NCBI RefSeq assembly: GCF_900156075.1
Contig: NZ_FTMM01000024.1
Location: 1-50,631, forward strand
DNA: 50,631 bases
Origin: Chryseobacterium sp. RU37D
Lineage (GTDB): Bacteria > Bacteroidota > Bacteroidia > Flavobacteriales > Weeksellaceae
Direction of reading: 5' to 3'
Numbering within the stretch: the stretch's first letter is position 1; the number at the start of each line of letters is the position of its first letter. This document shows positions 8,513-16,491 of the stretch, piece by piece. Position numbers and translations under genes: made by a program. Under the pieces are notes generated by a model. That model was not told the DNA's origin. It worked only from the letters and a program-made list of their open reading frames with translations, and did no database searches.

Positions 8513-8590
8513 TTTTGATATTTTTCTCTATTTAAATGCTCAGATTGCACTAAAATTCCTATCTTTAATATTGGGTAATATAAGCATTAT

Positions 8591-9799
8591 ATGGAAAGTG
8601 CCAAACTTTTGAAAGCTATTATAGAAACAGCTATCGATGGTATTATAACCATTGATGACAGAGGACGAATAGAAAGTATGAATCCTTCTGCATTGAAGAT
8701 TTTTGGTTATGAAGAAGGAGAGCTTACCGGTAAAAATATTTCAATACTAATGCCAGAACTTGATAAAAGCAAACATGAGAGTTATATTATTAATTACCAG
8801 AATACCGGTGAAAAAAAAATAATAGGAAAGGGTAGGGAGGTAAAGGGATTAAAAAGAGATGGATCAATATTCCCTTTCAGGCTGGCCGTAAGTGAAGTAC
8901 AATACCAAGATAGAATTATCTATACGGGTTTTATCCATGATCTTTCGAAAGAAAAGGAAGCCGAAGAACTTCTAAAAAAATATACCATTGAGCTCGAGCA
9001 GCTGGTGGAAGATCGGACCAAATCTCTGAGAAAAATGCTTCATGAGCTGGAAGAGGCGAAAGAAGAAGTTAACATTTCCTTAGAAAAAGAAAAAGAACTC
9101 AACCGCATGAAAAGCCGATTTGTGTCAATGGCTTCTCATGAATTTAGAACACCTCTAAGCTCCATACAGCTTTCCACAGTACTTATAGAAAAATATCTTC
9201 AGACTTCAGACACTCCCCAAATACTGAGACATCTTTATAAAATAAAAACAGCAATAAATAGTTTGATCGGCATTCTCAACGATTTTCTATCATTAGAAAA
9301 ATTGGAAGCAGGAGTCGTATCGCCAAATGATGAAGTGTTCAACATTATCAAGTTTTCTGAAGAGCTTACGGAAGAAATGCAGCTTATGACCAAAGAAGAC
9401 CAAATCATCATATACCAGCATACCGGATCCGAAAATGAGGTCTGTATTGATCAGAGTTTATTAAGGAATTGTTTAATAAATCTGATAAGCAATGCTATCA
9501 AATATTCCGGAGAGCGCACCCTCATAGAATTCTCTACCGAGATAAATGAAAAGGAATATTTTTTTACAGTGAAAGATAATGGAATAGGAATACCTGTGGA
9601 AGATCATGCTGCACTTTTTCAGCCTTTTTTCAGGGCACATAATACAGGGAATATTCCGGGAACGGGATTAGGGCTTAATATTGTGAGAAGATACATCAGC
9701 CTAATGGACGGAAAAATTCTTTTTGAGAGCAGTTCCGGCAAAGGTACCGGATTTACACTAATATTTGGAAAAAAAACTGATAATAATACTTCAATATAG
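8591..9799 (+). CDS. PAS histidine kinase with FixL-like heme-PAS signature
   Basis: A soluble 402-residue kinase with no membrane segment: PAS domain at about 5-125, coiled coil at 125-172, HisKA with S-H-E-F-R-T-P (His183), and an HATPase domain with N-L-I-S-N-A (Asn297/Asn301), D-N-G-I-G-I (329-334) and G-T-G-L-G-L (357-362). The PAS stretch from L-M-P-E-L-D-K-S-K-H-E-S-Y-I to G-K-G-R-E-V aligns without gaps to Bradyrhizobium FixL. His62 matches the proximal heme ligand His200 and Arg82 matches the oxygen-sensing Arg220. FixL Arg206 and His214 are replaced by Asn68 and Lys76. This predicts a heme oxygen or redox sensor. The partner regulator starts 5 bases after the stop codon. Kinase identity is firm; heme binding is inferred. 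Confidence 0.9.
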   Translation: MESAKLLKAIIETAIDGIITIDDRGRIESMNPSALKIFGYEEGELTGKNISILMPELDKSKHESYIINYQNTGEKKIIGKGREVKGLKRDGSIFPFRLAVSEVQYQDRIIYTGFIHDLSKEKEAEELLKKYTIELEQLVEDRTKSLRKMLHELEEAKEEVNISLEKEKELNRMKSRFVSMASHEFRTPLSSIQLSTVLIEKYLQTSDTPQILRHLYKIKTAINSLIGILNDFLSLEKLEAGVVSPNDEVFNIIKFSEELTEEMQLMTKEDQIIIYQHTGSENEVCIDQSLLRNCLINLISNAIKYSGERTLIEFSTEINEKEYFFTVKDNGIGIPVEDHAALFQPFFRAHNTGNIPGTGLGLNIVRRYISLMDGKILFESSSGKGTGFTLIFGKKTDNNTSI

Positions 9800-9804
9800 T
9801 TCAG

Positions 9805-10857
9805 ATGAACAAAGTTTGTATACTGATCATCGAGGATAACAACGATATCCGTGAAAGTACATCGGAAATTCTTGAGCTGGCCAAGTATGAAGTGCTTCAG
9901 GCCAGTAATGGTAAACAGGGCGTAGAGCTTGCCATCAAACATATTCCGGATATCATATTGTGTGATATCATGATGCCGAAGCTTGACGGGTATGGTGTAC
10001 TGCATCTTTTAAACAAAAGAGAAGATACTGCGCTTATACCTTTTATTTTCATTACCGCAAAAACAGACCGGGTAGAAGTACGGAAAGGTATAGAAATGGG
10101 TGCAGATGATTATCTTACAAAACCATTTGATGATATTGAGCTTCTAAACGCAATAGAAAGCCGGCTGAAAAAGAAAGAACGTCAGGCGAGTATTTATAGC
10201 TCCAATCTTTCTAAGATGACCAGTTTATTTCAGGCTTCGAGTGGGCTTGATGAACTAAGAAAAGCATTTGATGAAAGAAAAATTAAATTCTATAAAAAAA
10301 AGCAGGTCATCTATTACGAAGGCGATGTGGCAAATGCGGTCTACCTTATTATTGCGGGATCAATAAAAACTACGAAGATAACGGAAAGTGGAAAAGAATT
10401 CATGACCGGGATTTACAGCAAGGAAGATTATTTTGGGATTACTTCATTGTTTACTGGGAAAGAATACAAAGAAACTGCTGAAGTGATGGAAGATGCCACA
10501 CTATGCTCCGTTCCTAGAGATGTCATTGATCAGTTATTTTATAAATATCCTGATATTGCAGAAAAATTCGTCAAAATTCTTGCACACAATGTTCTCGCTC
10601 ATGAAGAAAAATTACTACAGCTAGCCTATTTTTCTGTAAGAAAGAGAATGGCAGAAGTGCTTCTCAAGCTTCATACAAAACATCCTCATATAGAAGGCTT
10701 TGAAATTTCTAGAGAAAATCTTGCCTCTATGGCCGGAATGGCTATTGAAACCGTAAGTCGTATCCTCAGTGACTTCAAAGATGAAAATTTGATTGACAGA
10801 AATGCAGGAAAGATTACAATTCTGGACACTTTAAGGCTTCAAAAGATAAAAAACTAA
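9805..10857 (+). CDS. Response regulator: receiver fused to CRP/FNR-type DNA-binding module
   Basis: A 350-residue protein with a receiver domain at 1-120 (Glu10/Asp11, phospho-acceptor Asp54, Thr84, Lys106), a cyclic-nucleotide-binding-like beta-barrel at about 155-265, a dimer helix, and a CRP-type winged helix at about 280-345. The recognition helix has I-E-T-V-S-R (Glu315, Ser318, Arg319), the FNR/FixK pattern E-x-x-S-R that reads TTGAT half-sites, and not the CRP pattern R-E-x-x-x-R. No N-terminal cysteine cluster for an FeS centre is present, so signal input would come through Asp54. It is the only gene in the window combining FixJ-like and FixK-like parts. The kinase gene lies 5 bases upstream. 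Confidence 0.92.
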   Translation: MNKVCILIIEDNNDIRESTSEILELAKYEVLQASNGKQGVELAIKHIPDIILCDIMMPKLDGYGVLHLLNKREDTALIPFIFITAKTDRVEVRKGIEMGADDYLTKPFDDIELLNAIESRLKKKERQASIYSSNLSKMTSLFQASSGLDELRKAFDERKIKFYKKKQVIYYEGDVANAVYLIIAGSIKTTKITESGKEFMTGIYSKEDYFGITSLFTGKEYKETAEVMEDATLCSVPRDVIDQLFYKYPDIAEKFVKILAHNVLAHEEKLLQLAYFSVRKRMAEVLLKLHTKHPHIEGFEISRENLASMAGMAIETVSRILSDFKDENLIDRNAGKITILDTLRLQKIKN

Positions 10858-10911
10858 TATCTGTCACTTTTTATAATGATTTTATACACTGGCCAGTTCA
10901 TTCAAGTTCAA

Positions 10912-10919
10912 TACATTTG
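10912..10919 (+). promoter_or_regulatory. -7 box for the dehydrogenase-lobe gene
   Basis: TACATTTG matches TAnnTTTG exactly, 17 bases before the start codon at 10937. It overlaps the inverted repeat TTCAA-N5-TTGAA at 10907-10921, a possible operator covering the promoter. Confidence 0.5.
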
Positions 10920-10936
10920 AATATTGAATTGCCATT

Positions 10937-11299
10937 ATGAAAGTTATCGTTTATAATATAAATCAAAAAGATAAAGAATTTCTTGCATTAGCTAATCGTA
11001 AAAAGCACAAAATTACGATTATAGCATGTCCCTTACATGAAGGCACATTTCGTTTTGCAGATGAAAAGGATGCTGTCATTATCATTAATCAGGAAGATCA
11101 ACTTTCCGATAACCTTATTCTAAAGCTTACTTCTTTCGGAATAAAGTATATCATATTCAGGATTCAAGAGAAACTTCCTATTGATACGTCAATTATGACG
11201 GATAAGGGAATAGGATATCTAATTGTTAGAGTCACAGATTCGCAACTAGCCGCTTCCCAAATGATTGATGCTCTTAATGTCTGGGAGAAAATTGATTAG
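10937..11299 (+). CDS. Stand-alone N-terminal lobe of a D-lactate dehydrogenase-type protein
   Basis: A 120-residue protein that aligns by eye with the first 110 or so residues of D-2-hydroxyacid (fermentative D-lactate) dehydrogenases: start M-K-V-I-V-Y-N, then D-K-E-F-L, F-G-I-K-Y-I-I-F-R, K-G-I-G-Y-L-I-V-R-V and a final helix. The NAD-binding Rossmann domain and the catalytic Arg, Glu and His of the full enzyme (about 330 residues) are absent, and no remnant is visible after the stop codon. The usual substrate-loop C-A-G-F-N-N is replaced by I-Q-E-K-L-P. It cannot be an active dehydrogenase; it is either a relic still in frame or a lobe with a new binding role. Confidence 0.65.
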   Translation: MKVIVYNINQKDKEFLALANRKKHKITIIACPLHEGTFRFADEKDAVIIINQEDQLSDNLILKLTSFGIKYIIFRIQEKLPIDTSIMTDKGIGYLIVRVTDSQLAASQMIDALNVWEKID

Positions 11300-11400
11300 G
11301 ATCATACCAAAAACCAACCAAAGTCATTAGACAAAAATTATTTCCATATTACCTTTGATATATTAAACTCAAAATAATTTATTGCGAAAACTTTAAAACA

Positions 11401-11783
11401 CTCTCACTAAAGAATGGAATAGAAGATTTTTTGGGATGAAGATGTATTGCTGGGTGAAACATTTAAAATGGAGCTCACTATTAGTATCATTGACAAAAAT
11501 GGGTTCTACAAACTGAAAATTTCGGCTCTGGGGTTCAAGAAAAAGATTTAAAAAATATTAATAGGAGGATCATTAATCATCAATGCCGAAACCGGTACAA
11601 AGAAAAAATAAAAAATTATGTAAGACAAGAGTTTTCAGCTTCTTCTTTTTCCCGAGCTTCCATTTCCCAAAAAATATTGCGCTGGACCATCTAAAAGGCA
11701 ATTACAAAAACGAATTATTAAATATCAATATCACCAAAACAAATCTTGATAAACAGGAAGTAAAAGAAATTAAAATCCGCTAA
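11401..11783 (+). pseudogene. Decayed Hsp20/alpha-crystallin small heat shock protein gene
   Basis: Conceptual translation in shifting frames gives pieces of a small heat shock protein in the right order. K-N-G-F-Y-K-L-K-I-S-A-L-G-F-K-K-K ends in a stop at 11549-11551. I-I-N-A-E-T-G-T-K-K-K is near 11570-11610 and N-Y-V-R-Q-E-F-S-A-S-S-F-S-R near 11615-11655 in another frame. A final frame gives F-P-K-N-I, N-E-L-L-N-I and V-K-E-I-K-I-R ending at 11783. These match the family's A-P-G-F-K-K-E-D, S-Y-S-S-F-S-R and E-I-x-I. At least two frameshifts and a stop make it non-functional. Its place in the stress cluster fits a former co-regulated chaperone. Confidence 0.75.
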
Positions 11784-11860
11784 AAACATTATTGTGCATT
11801 TGGGAAGTACTCATTGCTATTAAACAACTCTTCCCATGCATACAAATTTATTATAAAAAA

Positions 11861-13228
11861 ATGGAAACAATTACTCTAAAATCACTCGGAGGCGCAGGAA
11901 CAGTTACAGGATCTAAGCATTACTTAAAAACACCTGAGCTTAATATACTCATAGATTGCGGATTGTTTCAGGGTATTAAAGCTTTACGTGAGCAAAATTG
12001 GGAGCCTTTAAATATTAATATTAAAGAAATAGACCTTATCATCCTTACCCATGCTCATCTCGACCACTGCGGATATATTCCTTTTCTTGTAAAAAGCGGC
12101 TTTAAAGGTAAAATTTATATGACAGAACCTACGAGGGAACTGGCAAAACTTATCTTACTTGATAGCGCCAAGCTACAGGAGGAGGATACTGAAAAGGCGA
12201 ATTATCATCATTATACTAAACATCATCCTGCAAAGCCGCTCTATACAATAAATGATGCGGAAAGGGCATTTAAATATTTTTATATAATAAATGAAAATAC
12301 GAATATCCAGTTAAGTGAACATATACAATTTAGGTTCAAACCTTGCGGGCATATTATCGGGGCGTGTTCTATAGAAATAGTATGTTTCGGGAAAACGATC
12401 ATTTTTTCAGGAGATATAGGGCGTAATAAAAGCGCGATCTTACCTCCGCCGGATTTTTTCACTACAGCAGATATTATTGTAATGGAGTCTACATATGGTA
12501 ACAGGCTCCATGACAATAGTAATTTATATGATAAATTAACATATTGGATCAATTCTACAATCAAAAATCACGGCAATATTATTATCCCCAGCTTTGCGGT
12601 AGGAAGAACGCAGGAGCTTATTTATATATTATATCAGCTGAAAGAACAAAATAAAATCCCCCGCAATCTTCCTATAGTAATCGACAGTCCTATGGCTGCC
12701 TTAGCTACAGATATTATGATAGATTTTGCAGAATATACTACTGTGAAGAAAGAAAAATGGCTGGAAATTATTCAACAAATTGATATCAACAGGGAATATT
12801 CTCGTACCGAAGAGATCGTCCGCAATAAAAAAAGTAAAATAATCATTGCCGGAAGCGGCATGGTAACCGGTGGCCGTGTACTCGAATATTTGAAACATGA
12901 TGTAGGGAATAATAAAAATACAGTACTGATCGTCGGTTTTCAGGCAGAAGGAACCCGCGGAAGAGCATTACTAAACGATTCACACGAGCTGAAAATTCAT
13001 GGGAAATATTATCCTGTAAAAGCTAATGTTGTAGAACTGACAGGCTTATCTGCTCATGCTGATCAGACTGAACTAATAGATTGGATCAGAAAATATGAAA
13101 TTCCGCCACAGAAGATTATGCTTGTTCATGGTGAGCCATCTGCGTTGGAAGCATTGAGGGTAAAAATTCAGACAGAATTACAAATATCAGTCAAGATTTT
13201 AGTAAAGGATGAAGAAGTCATCTGCTAA
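11861..13228 (+). CDS. Metallo-beta-lactamase-fold RNA hydrolase, beta-CASP family
   Basis: A 455-residue cytoplasmic protein with the metal-binding motif T-H-A-H-L-D-H-C-G (His64, His66, Asp68, His69), a further motif S-G-D-I-G-R, a beta-CASP insert, and a C-terminal RMMBL part with L-S-A-H-A-D-Q and V-H-G-E-P. The phrase G-S-G-M-V-T-G-G-R is characteristic of this exo/endoribonuclease-like family. The start at 11861 (M-E-T-I-T-L-K) is chosen because the beta-lactamase fold begins at once; an in-frame ATG at 11792 adds 23 residues lying in the tail of the upstream pseudogene region. RNA processing under stress is a plausible role. Confidence 0.9.
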   Translation: METITLKSLGGAGTVTGSKHYLKTPELNILIDCGLFQGIKALREQNWEPLNINIKEIDLIILTHAHLDHCGYIPFLVKSGFKGKIYMTEPTRELAKLILLDSAKLQEEDTEKANYHHYTKHHPAKPLYTINDAERAFKYFYIINENTNIQLSEHIQFRFKPCGHIIGACSIEIVCFGKTIIFSGDIGRNKSAILPPPDFFTTADIIVMESTYGNRLHDNSNLYDKLTYWINSTIKNHGNIIIPSFAVGRTQELIYILYQLKEQNKIPRNLPIVIDSPMAALATDIMIDFAEYTTVKKEKWLEIIQQIDINREYSRTEEIVRNKKSKIIIAGSGMVTGGRVLEYLKHDVGNNKNTVLIVGFQAEGTRGRALLNDSHELKIHGKYYPVKANVVELTGLSAHADQTELIDWIRKYEIPPQKIMLVHGEPSALEALRVKIQTELQISVKILVKDEEVIC

Positions 13229-13328
13229 ATCGGATAGAAAAATTTATTAAAAAATTTTAAAAATAGAATTATAGGATTGTGTTAAATTCTAAACTCAATT
13301 CTTAACATTAAGGATGTATTTGTTTGTT

Positions 13329-15833
13329 ATGGCATACAATATCCCAGATCACCTGAAAGGTCTTACAGAAGCAGAAGTTATTGCTTCCCGCAAACAATAC
13401 GGATATAACCGGCTGGAACAGGCCCGAAAAAACACATGGCTGGAATTGCTTTTAAGTATTCTAAAAGAGCCTATGCTGATTCTCCTGATATCCGTAGCAT
13501 TAATCTACATAATTATCGGCGATTATGGAGAAGCTTTATTTATGTTTTTAGCTATTATTACGGTTATAGCTATTTCCTTTTATCAGGATAACCGTAGCAG
13601 GAAGGCATTAGAAGAGCTTAAAAAGCTGAACGAACCGCTAAGTAAGGTGATCAGAAACTCAGAATTAATAAAAATACCAACATTTGAAATAGCTGTTGGA
13701 GATCTGTGCATCACAGAAGAAGGCAGTCTCATCAATGCTGACGGAAAGATTTTATACAGCAATGATTTTTCAGTAAATGAATCTTCGCTTACAGGTGAAA
13801 GCTTTTCAGTGTTTAAAGACAATACATCAGAAGATCATTCTGTATACAGCGGAACAATTACTGTTTCCGGGTTGGCTATTTTTAAAGTCGAGAACATAGG
13901 TGCAAAAACCCGTATAGGGAAAATAGGTGAGTCGATACTAAATATCAGGGAAGAGGTTTCCCCTTTACAGATACAGATTCGCAATTTTGTTAATGGAATG
14001 GCTGTGATTGGAGCTGTAATCTTTCTGACAATCTGTATTTTCAGTTTTATAGAAACAGGAGATATTATCAATAGTCTTCTAAATGGTCTTACATTGGTGA
14101 TGTCTGTTCTGCCAGAGGAAATCCCTGTAGCTTTTACAACATTTATGGCCATTGGTTCTTGGAAGCTAATGAAAGACGGTATTATTGTTAAGCAAAGCAG
14201 CATTTTAGAAACATTGGGAAGTATTACAGTGATCTGCACTGATAAAACCGGGACAATTACTGAAAACTCCATGCGCCTGAAGTACTTGTATAATTATCGT
14301 TCCAACAGGATATACGGAGAGGTAGATTTCGGGATAGAAGAACTCCGTGAACTTATAAGCTATTCTATGTGGAGCAGTGAGCCGGTACCTTTTGATCCTA
14401 TGGAAAAAAATTTGCATAAGGTGTACGAACGGGCTCAGATTAAAGATGAAAGAAAGGAATACAAACTAATCCATGAATATCCTCTTGAAGGCAAGCCTCC
14501 TATGATGACTCATCTTTTTGAAAATAAAAAAAAAGAAAGAATCATTGCGGCCAAAGGAGCTCCCGAAGCAATAATAAATATCTCTCAGCTTTCGGATGCT
14601 GAAAAAGAAAAGGTAAAAAAAGTAGTGGAAGAATTCGGACGGCAAGGATATCGAGTGCTTGGAGTTTCAAAATCATATTTCGAAGGAAATCTTTTTCCTG
14701 AAAAGCAACAGGATTTTGTATTTGAATTTTTAGGCTTGGTCGTATTTTATGATCCTCCTAAAAAAAATATCGAAAAAGTGTTTCAGCAGATTTATGACGC
14801 AGGAATTAAAGTAAAAGTGGTTACGGGAGACAATTCAGATACCACGAAGGCTATTGCTTTAGAATCGGGTATAAGAAATAACAGCCCGACCATTACGGGA
14901 AATGATATTACTGAAAGTTCAGAAAAAGAACTCATACAAATCACAAAGAATACAACATTATTTACCAGGATGTTTCCTGAAGCAAAGCTTAAAGTGGTGA
15001 ATGCTCTGAAAGAGCAAGGGGAGATAGTGGTGATGATTGGCGATGGCGTAAATGACGGCCCTGCTTTAAAAGCAGCTCATATAGGCATAGCAATGGGCAA
15101 TAAAGGTACGGAGATTGCAAAATCAGCGGCATCCCTGGTGATAACTAATGATGATCTGGAAAAGCTTGTCACTGGAATTGCAGCAGGAAGAAGAATTTAT
15201 GCAAATGTTAAAAAAGCAATACAATATATTATTTCAATTCATATTCCAATAATATTAACGGTCTGCCTTCCTTTGTTTCTGGGGTGGATATTTCCCCAGA
15301 TATTAACTCCGGTCCATGTTATCTTTCTTGAGCTTGTGATGGGACCTACATGCTCTATTGTGTACGAAAACGAGCCTATAGAGAAAAATGCAATGAAGAA
15401 GCCTCCCAGAGTGCTTACAGATACATTTTTGCAGTGGCGGGAATTGATAATAAGTATTATTCAGGGAGTTGCTATTACTATTGGAGTCTTATTTATTTAC
15501 CAGCATTCTGTTCGGATTGGAAGTACCGAACAGGAAGCCAGGGCAATGGTTTTCAGTACCCTCATTTTTGCCAATATATTACTAAGCTTTGTCAACCGTT
15601 CTTTCTATTATAGTGTTTTGGAGACTTTTAAAAACCGTAATTTTTTACTTTTCGGGATTTCCGCATTGGTTATTATATTTTTGATTATGATTTTATATAT
15701 AAATTCCGTTGCTCTATTTTTTAAGATTGCGCCTCTAAATCTTGGTGAGCTTAGCATTGCATTGCTTACAGCATCCATTTCTGTATTGTGGTTTGAATTT
15801 TATAAATTAATAAGAAGGAGCTTTTGCAAATGA
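13329..15833 (+). CDS. P-type cation ATPase (P2-like), substrate unclear
   Basis: About 834 residues with the P-type ATPase order: N-terminal cation-ATPase domain, paired helices, actuator domain with T-G-E-S, membrane P-E-E-I-P, phosphorylation motif C-T-D-K-T-G-T, hinge G-D-G-V-N-D-G-P and six C-terminal helices. General fold resembles SERCA-like pumps, but the TM6 region reads E-L-V-M-G-P-T-C-S where SERCA has the calcium ligands N-L-V-T-D, so calcium cannot be assumed. A methionine five codons upstream (13314) is an alternative start; M-A-Y-N-I-P-D-H fits the family start better. It is the last gene of the stress cluster. Confidence 0.9.
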   Translation: MAYNIPDHLKGLTEAEVIASRKQYGYNRLEQARKNTWLELLLSILKEPMLILLISVALIYIIIGDYGEALFMFLAIITVIAISFYQDNRSRKALEELKKLNEPLSKVIRNSELIKIPTFEIAVGDLCITEEGSLINADGKILYSNDFSVNESSLTGESFSVFKDNTSEDHSVYSGTITVSGLAIFKVENIGAKTRIGKIGESILNIREEVSPLQIQIRNFVNGMAVIGAVIFLTICIFSFIETGDIINSLLNGLTLVMSVLPEEIPVAFTTFMAIGSWKLMKDGIIVKQSSILETLGSITVICTDKTGTITENSMRLKYLYNYRSNRIYGEVDFGIEELRELISYSMWSSEPVPFDPMEKNLHKVYERAQIKDERKEYKLIHEYPLEGKPPMMTHLFENKKKERIIAAKGAPEAIINISQLSDAEKEKVKKVVEEFGRQGYRVLGVSKSYFEGNLFPEKQQDFVFEFLGLVVFYDPPKKNIEKVFQQIYDAGIKVKVVTGDNSDTTKAIALESGIRNNSPTITGNDITESSEKELIQITKNTTLFTRMFPEAKLKVVNALKEQGEIVVMIGDGVNDGPALKAAHIGIAMGNKGTEIAKSAASLVITNDDLEKLVTGIAAGRRIYANVKKAIQYIISIHIPIILTVCLPLFLGWIFPQILTPVHVIFLELVMGPTCSIVYENEPIEKNAMKKPPRVLTDTFLQWRELIISIIQGVAITIGVLFIYQHSVRIGSTEQEARAMVFSTLIFANILLSFVNRSFYYSVLETFKNRNFLLFGISALVIIFLIMILYINSVALFFKIAPLNLGELSIALLTASISVLWFEFYKLIRRSFCK

Positions 15834-16491
15834 AAAATTGCTTCCACCACTAACGAATAACCGCTTACTATTCAATTTTCTGTAGTTACAAGAGTTAGTA
15901 TGCTTTCGTAGAAGCTTTAGAACAACAAATAGTGTGTGGTACCAGCGGGCAGGATAAGTACATTCGAAGTATTCAGAATAAGCAATTTTTTTAAGCTTGA
16001 GCTTGAAAAAGATTCCAGATAACTATTCAGTCAATTTTCTGCAAAATATTGTAAAATTAATTTTTACAATATTTTTTGTTTTATGCCTAATCCAAAAATG
16101 ATTTATTTTAATCTTAAATAAAAGTTAATGCAAGTAAATTATTAACTAAAAATATTATTTATATTTTGCATGATTAAAACAATAACTCTAATATATAGAT
16201 ATATTGTATGAGATTTTGCTACTAAAATAAAAGAAGATTTTATAAAAATATAATATTGTTTATCAGTTACTTATATTAAAATAGTATGTATTTGGTATAT
16301 GTTTTTTTTTGATTTTATAATGATTTTGTATTAGAATTGCACCGTCAAAATAAATTAGATAATTAGAGTTTTATATTTTAAACCAATTTACCTGTTTTGT
16401 ATTAAAATTTTGTAAACTTAGTATTATCTGAAATTTGAAAAATTTATAATTTTTATAAACATTTTTAAACACAAAGAAGAATTTAAAACAA
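15834..16491. other. Long intergenic region without recognisable gene
   Basis: These 658 bases are very AT-rich, especially after 16050. I see no supported gene or RNA. The final 100 bases should hold the promoter of the repeat-bearing surface protein; GAAATTTG near 16432 is a seven-of-eight match to the -7 consensus. Confidence 0.5.

Noticed and set aside
9805..10857. Calling the regulator a cAMP-dependent CRP or an FeS-dependent FNR
   Set aside because: The recognition helix is FNR-like rather than CRP-like and there is no N-terminal cysteine cluster; the receiver domain is the evident input.
10858..10936. A TGAT-N4 half-site near 10878 before the dehydrogenase-lobe gene
   Set aside because: The second arm reads TACA, not ATCA, so it is not an FNR-type box.
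13329..15833. Naming the P-type ATPase a calcium pump
   Set aside because: The calcium ligands of the SERCA TM6 are missing in the E-L-V-M-G-P-T-C-S segment.
15834..16200. Minus-strand stretch near 15890-15990 reading like a short open protein piece
   Set aside because: No family recognised, frame short and lacking a start, so chance is the simpler reading.
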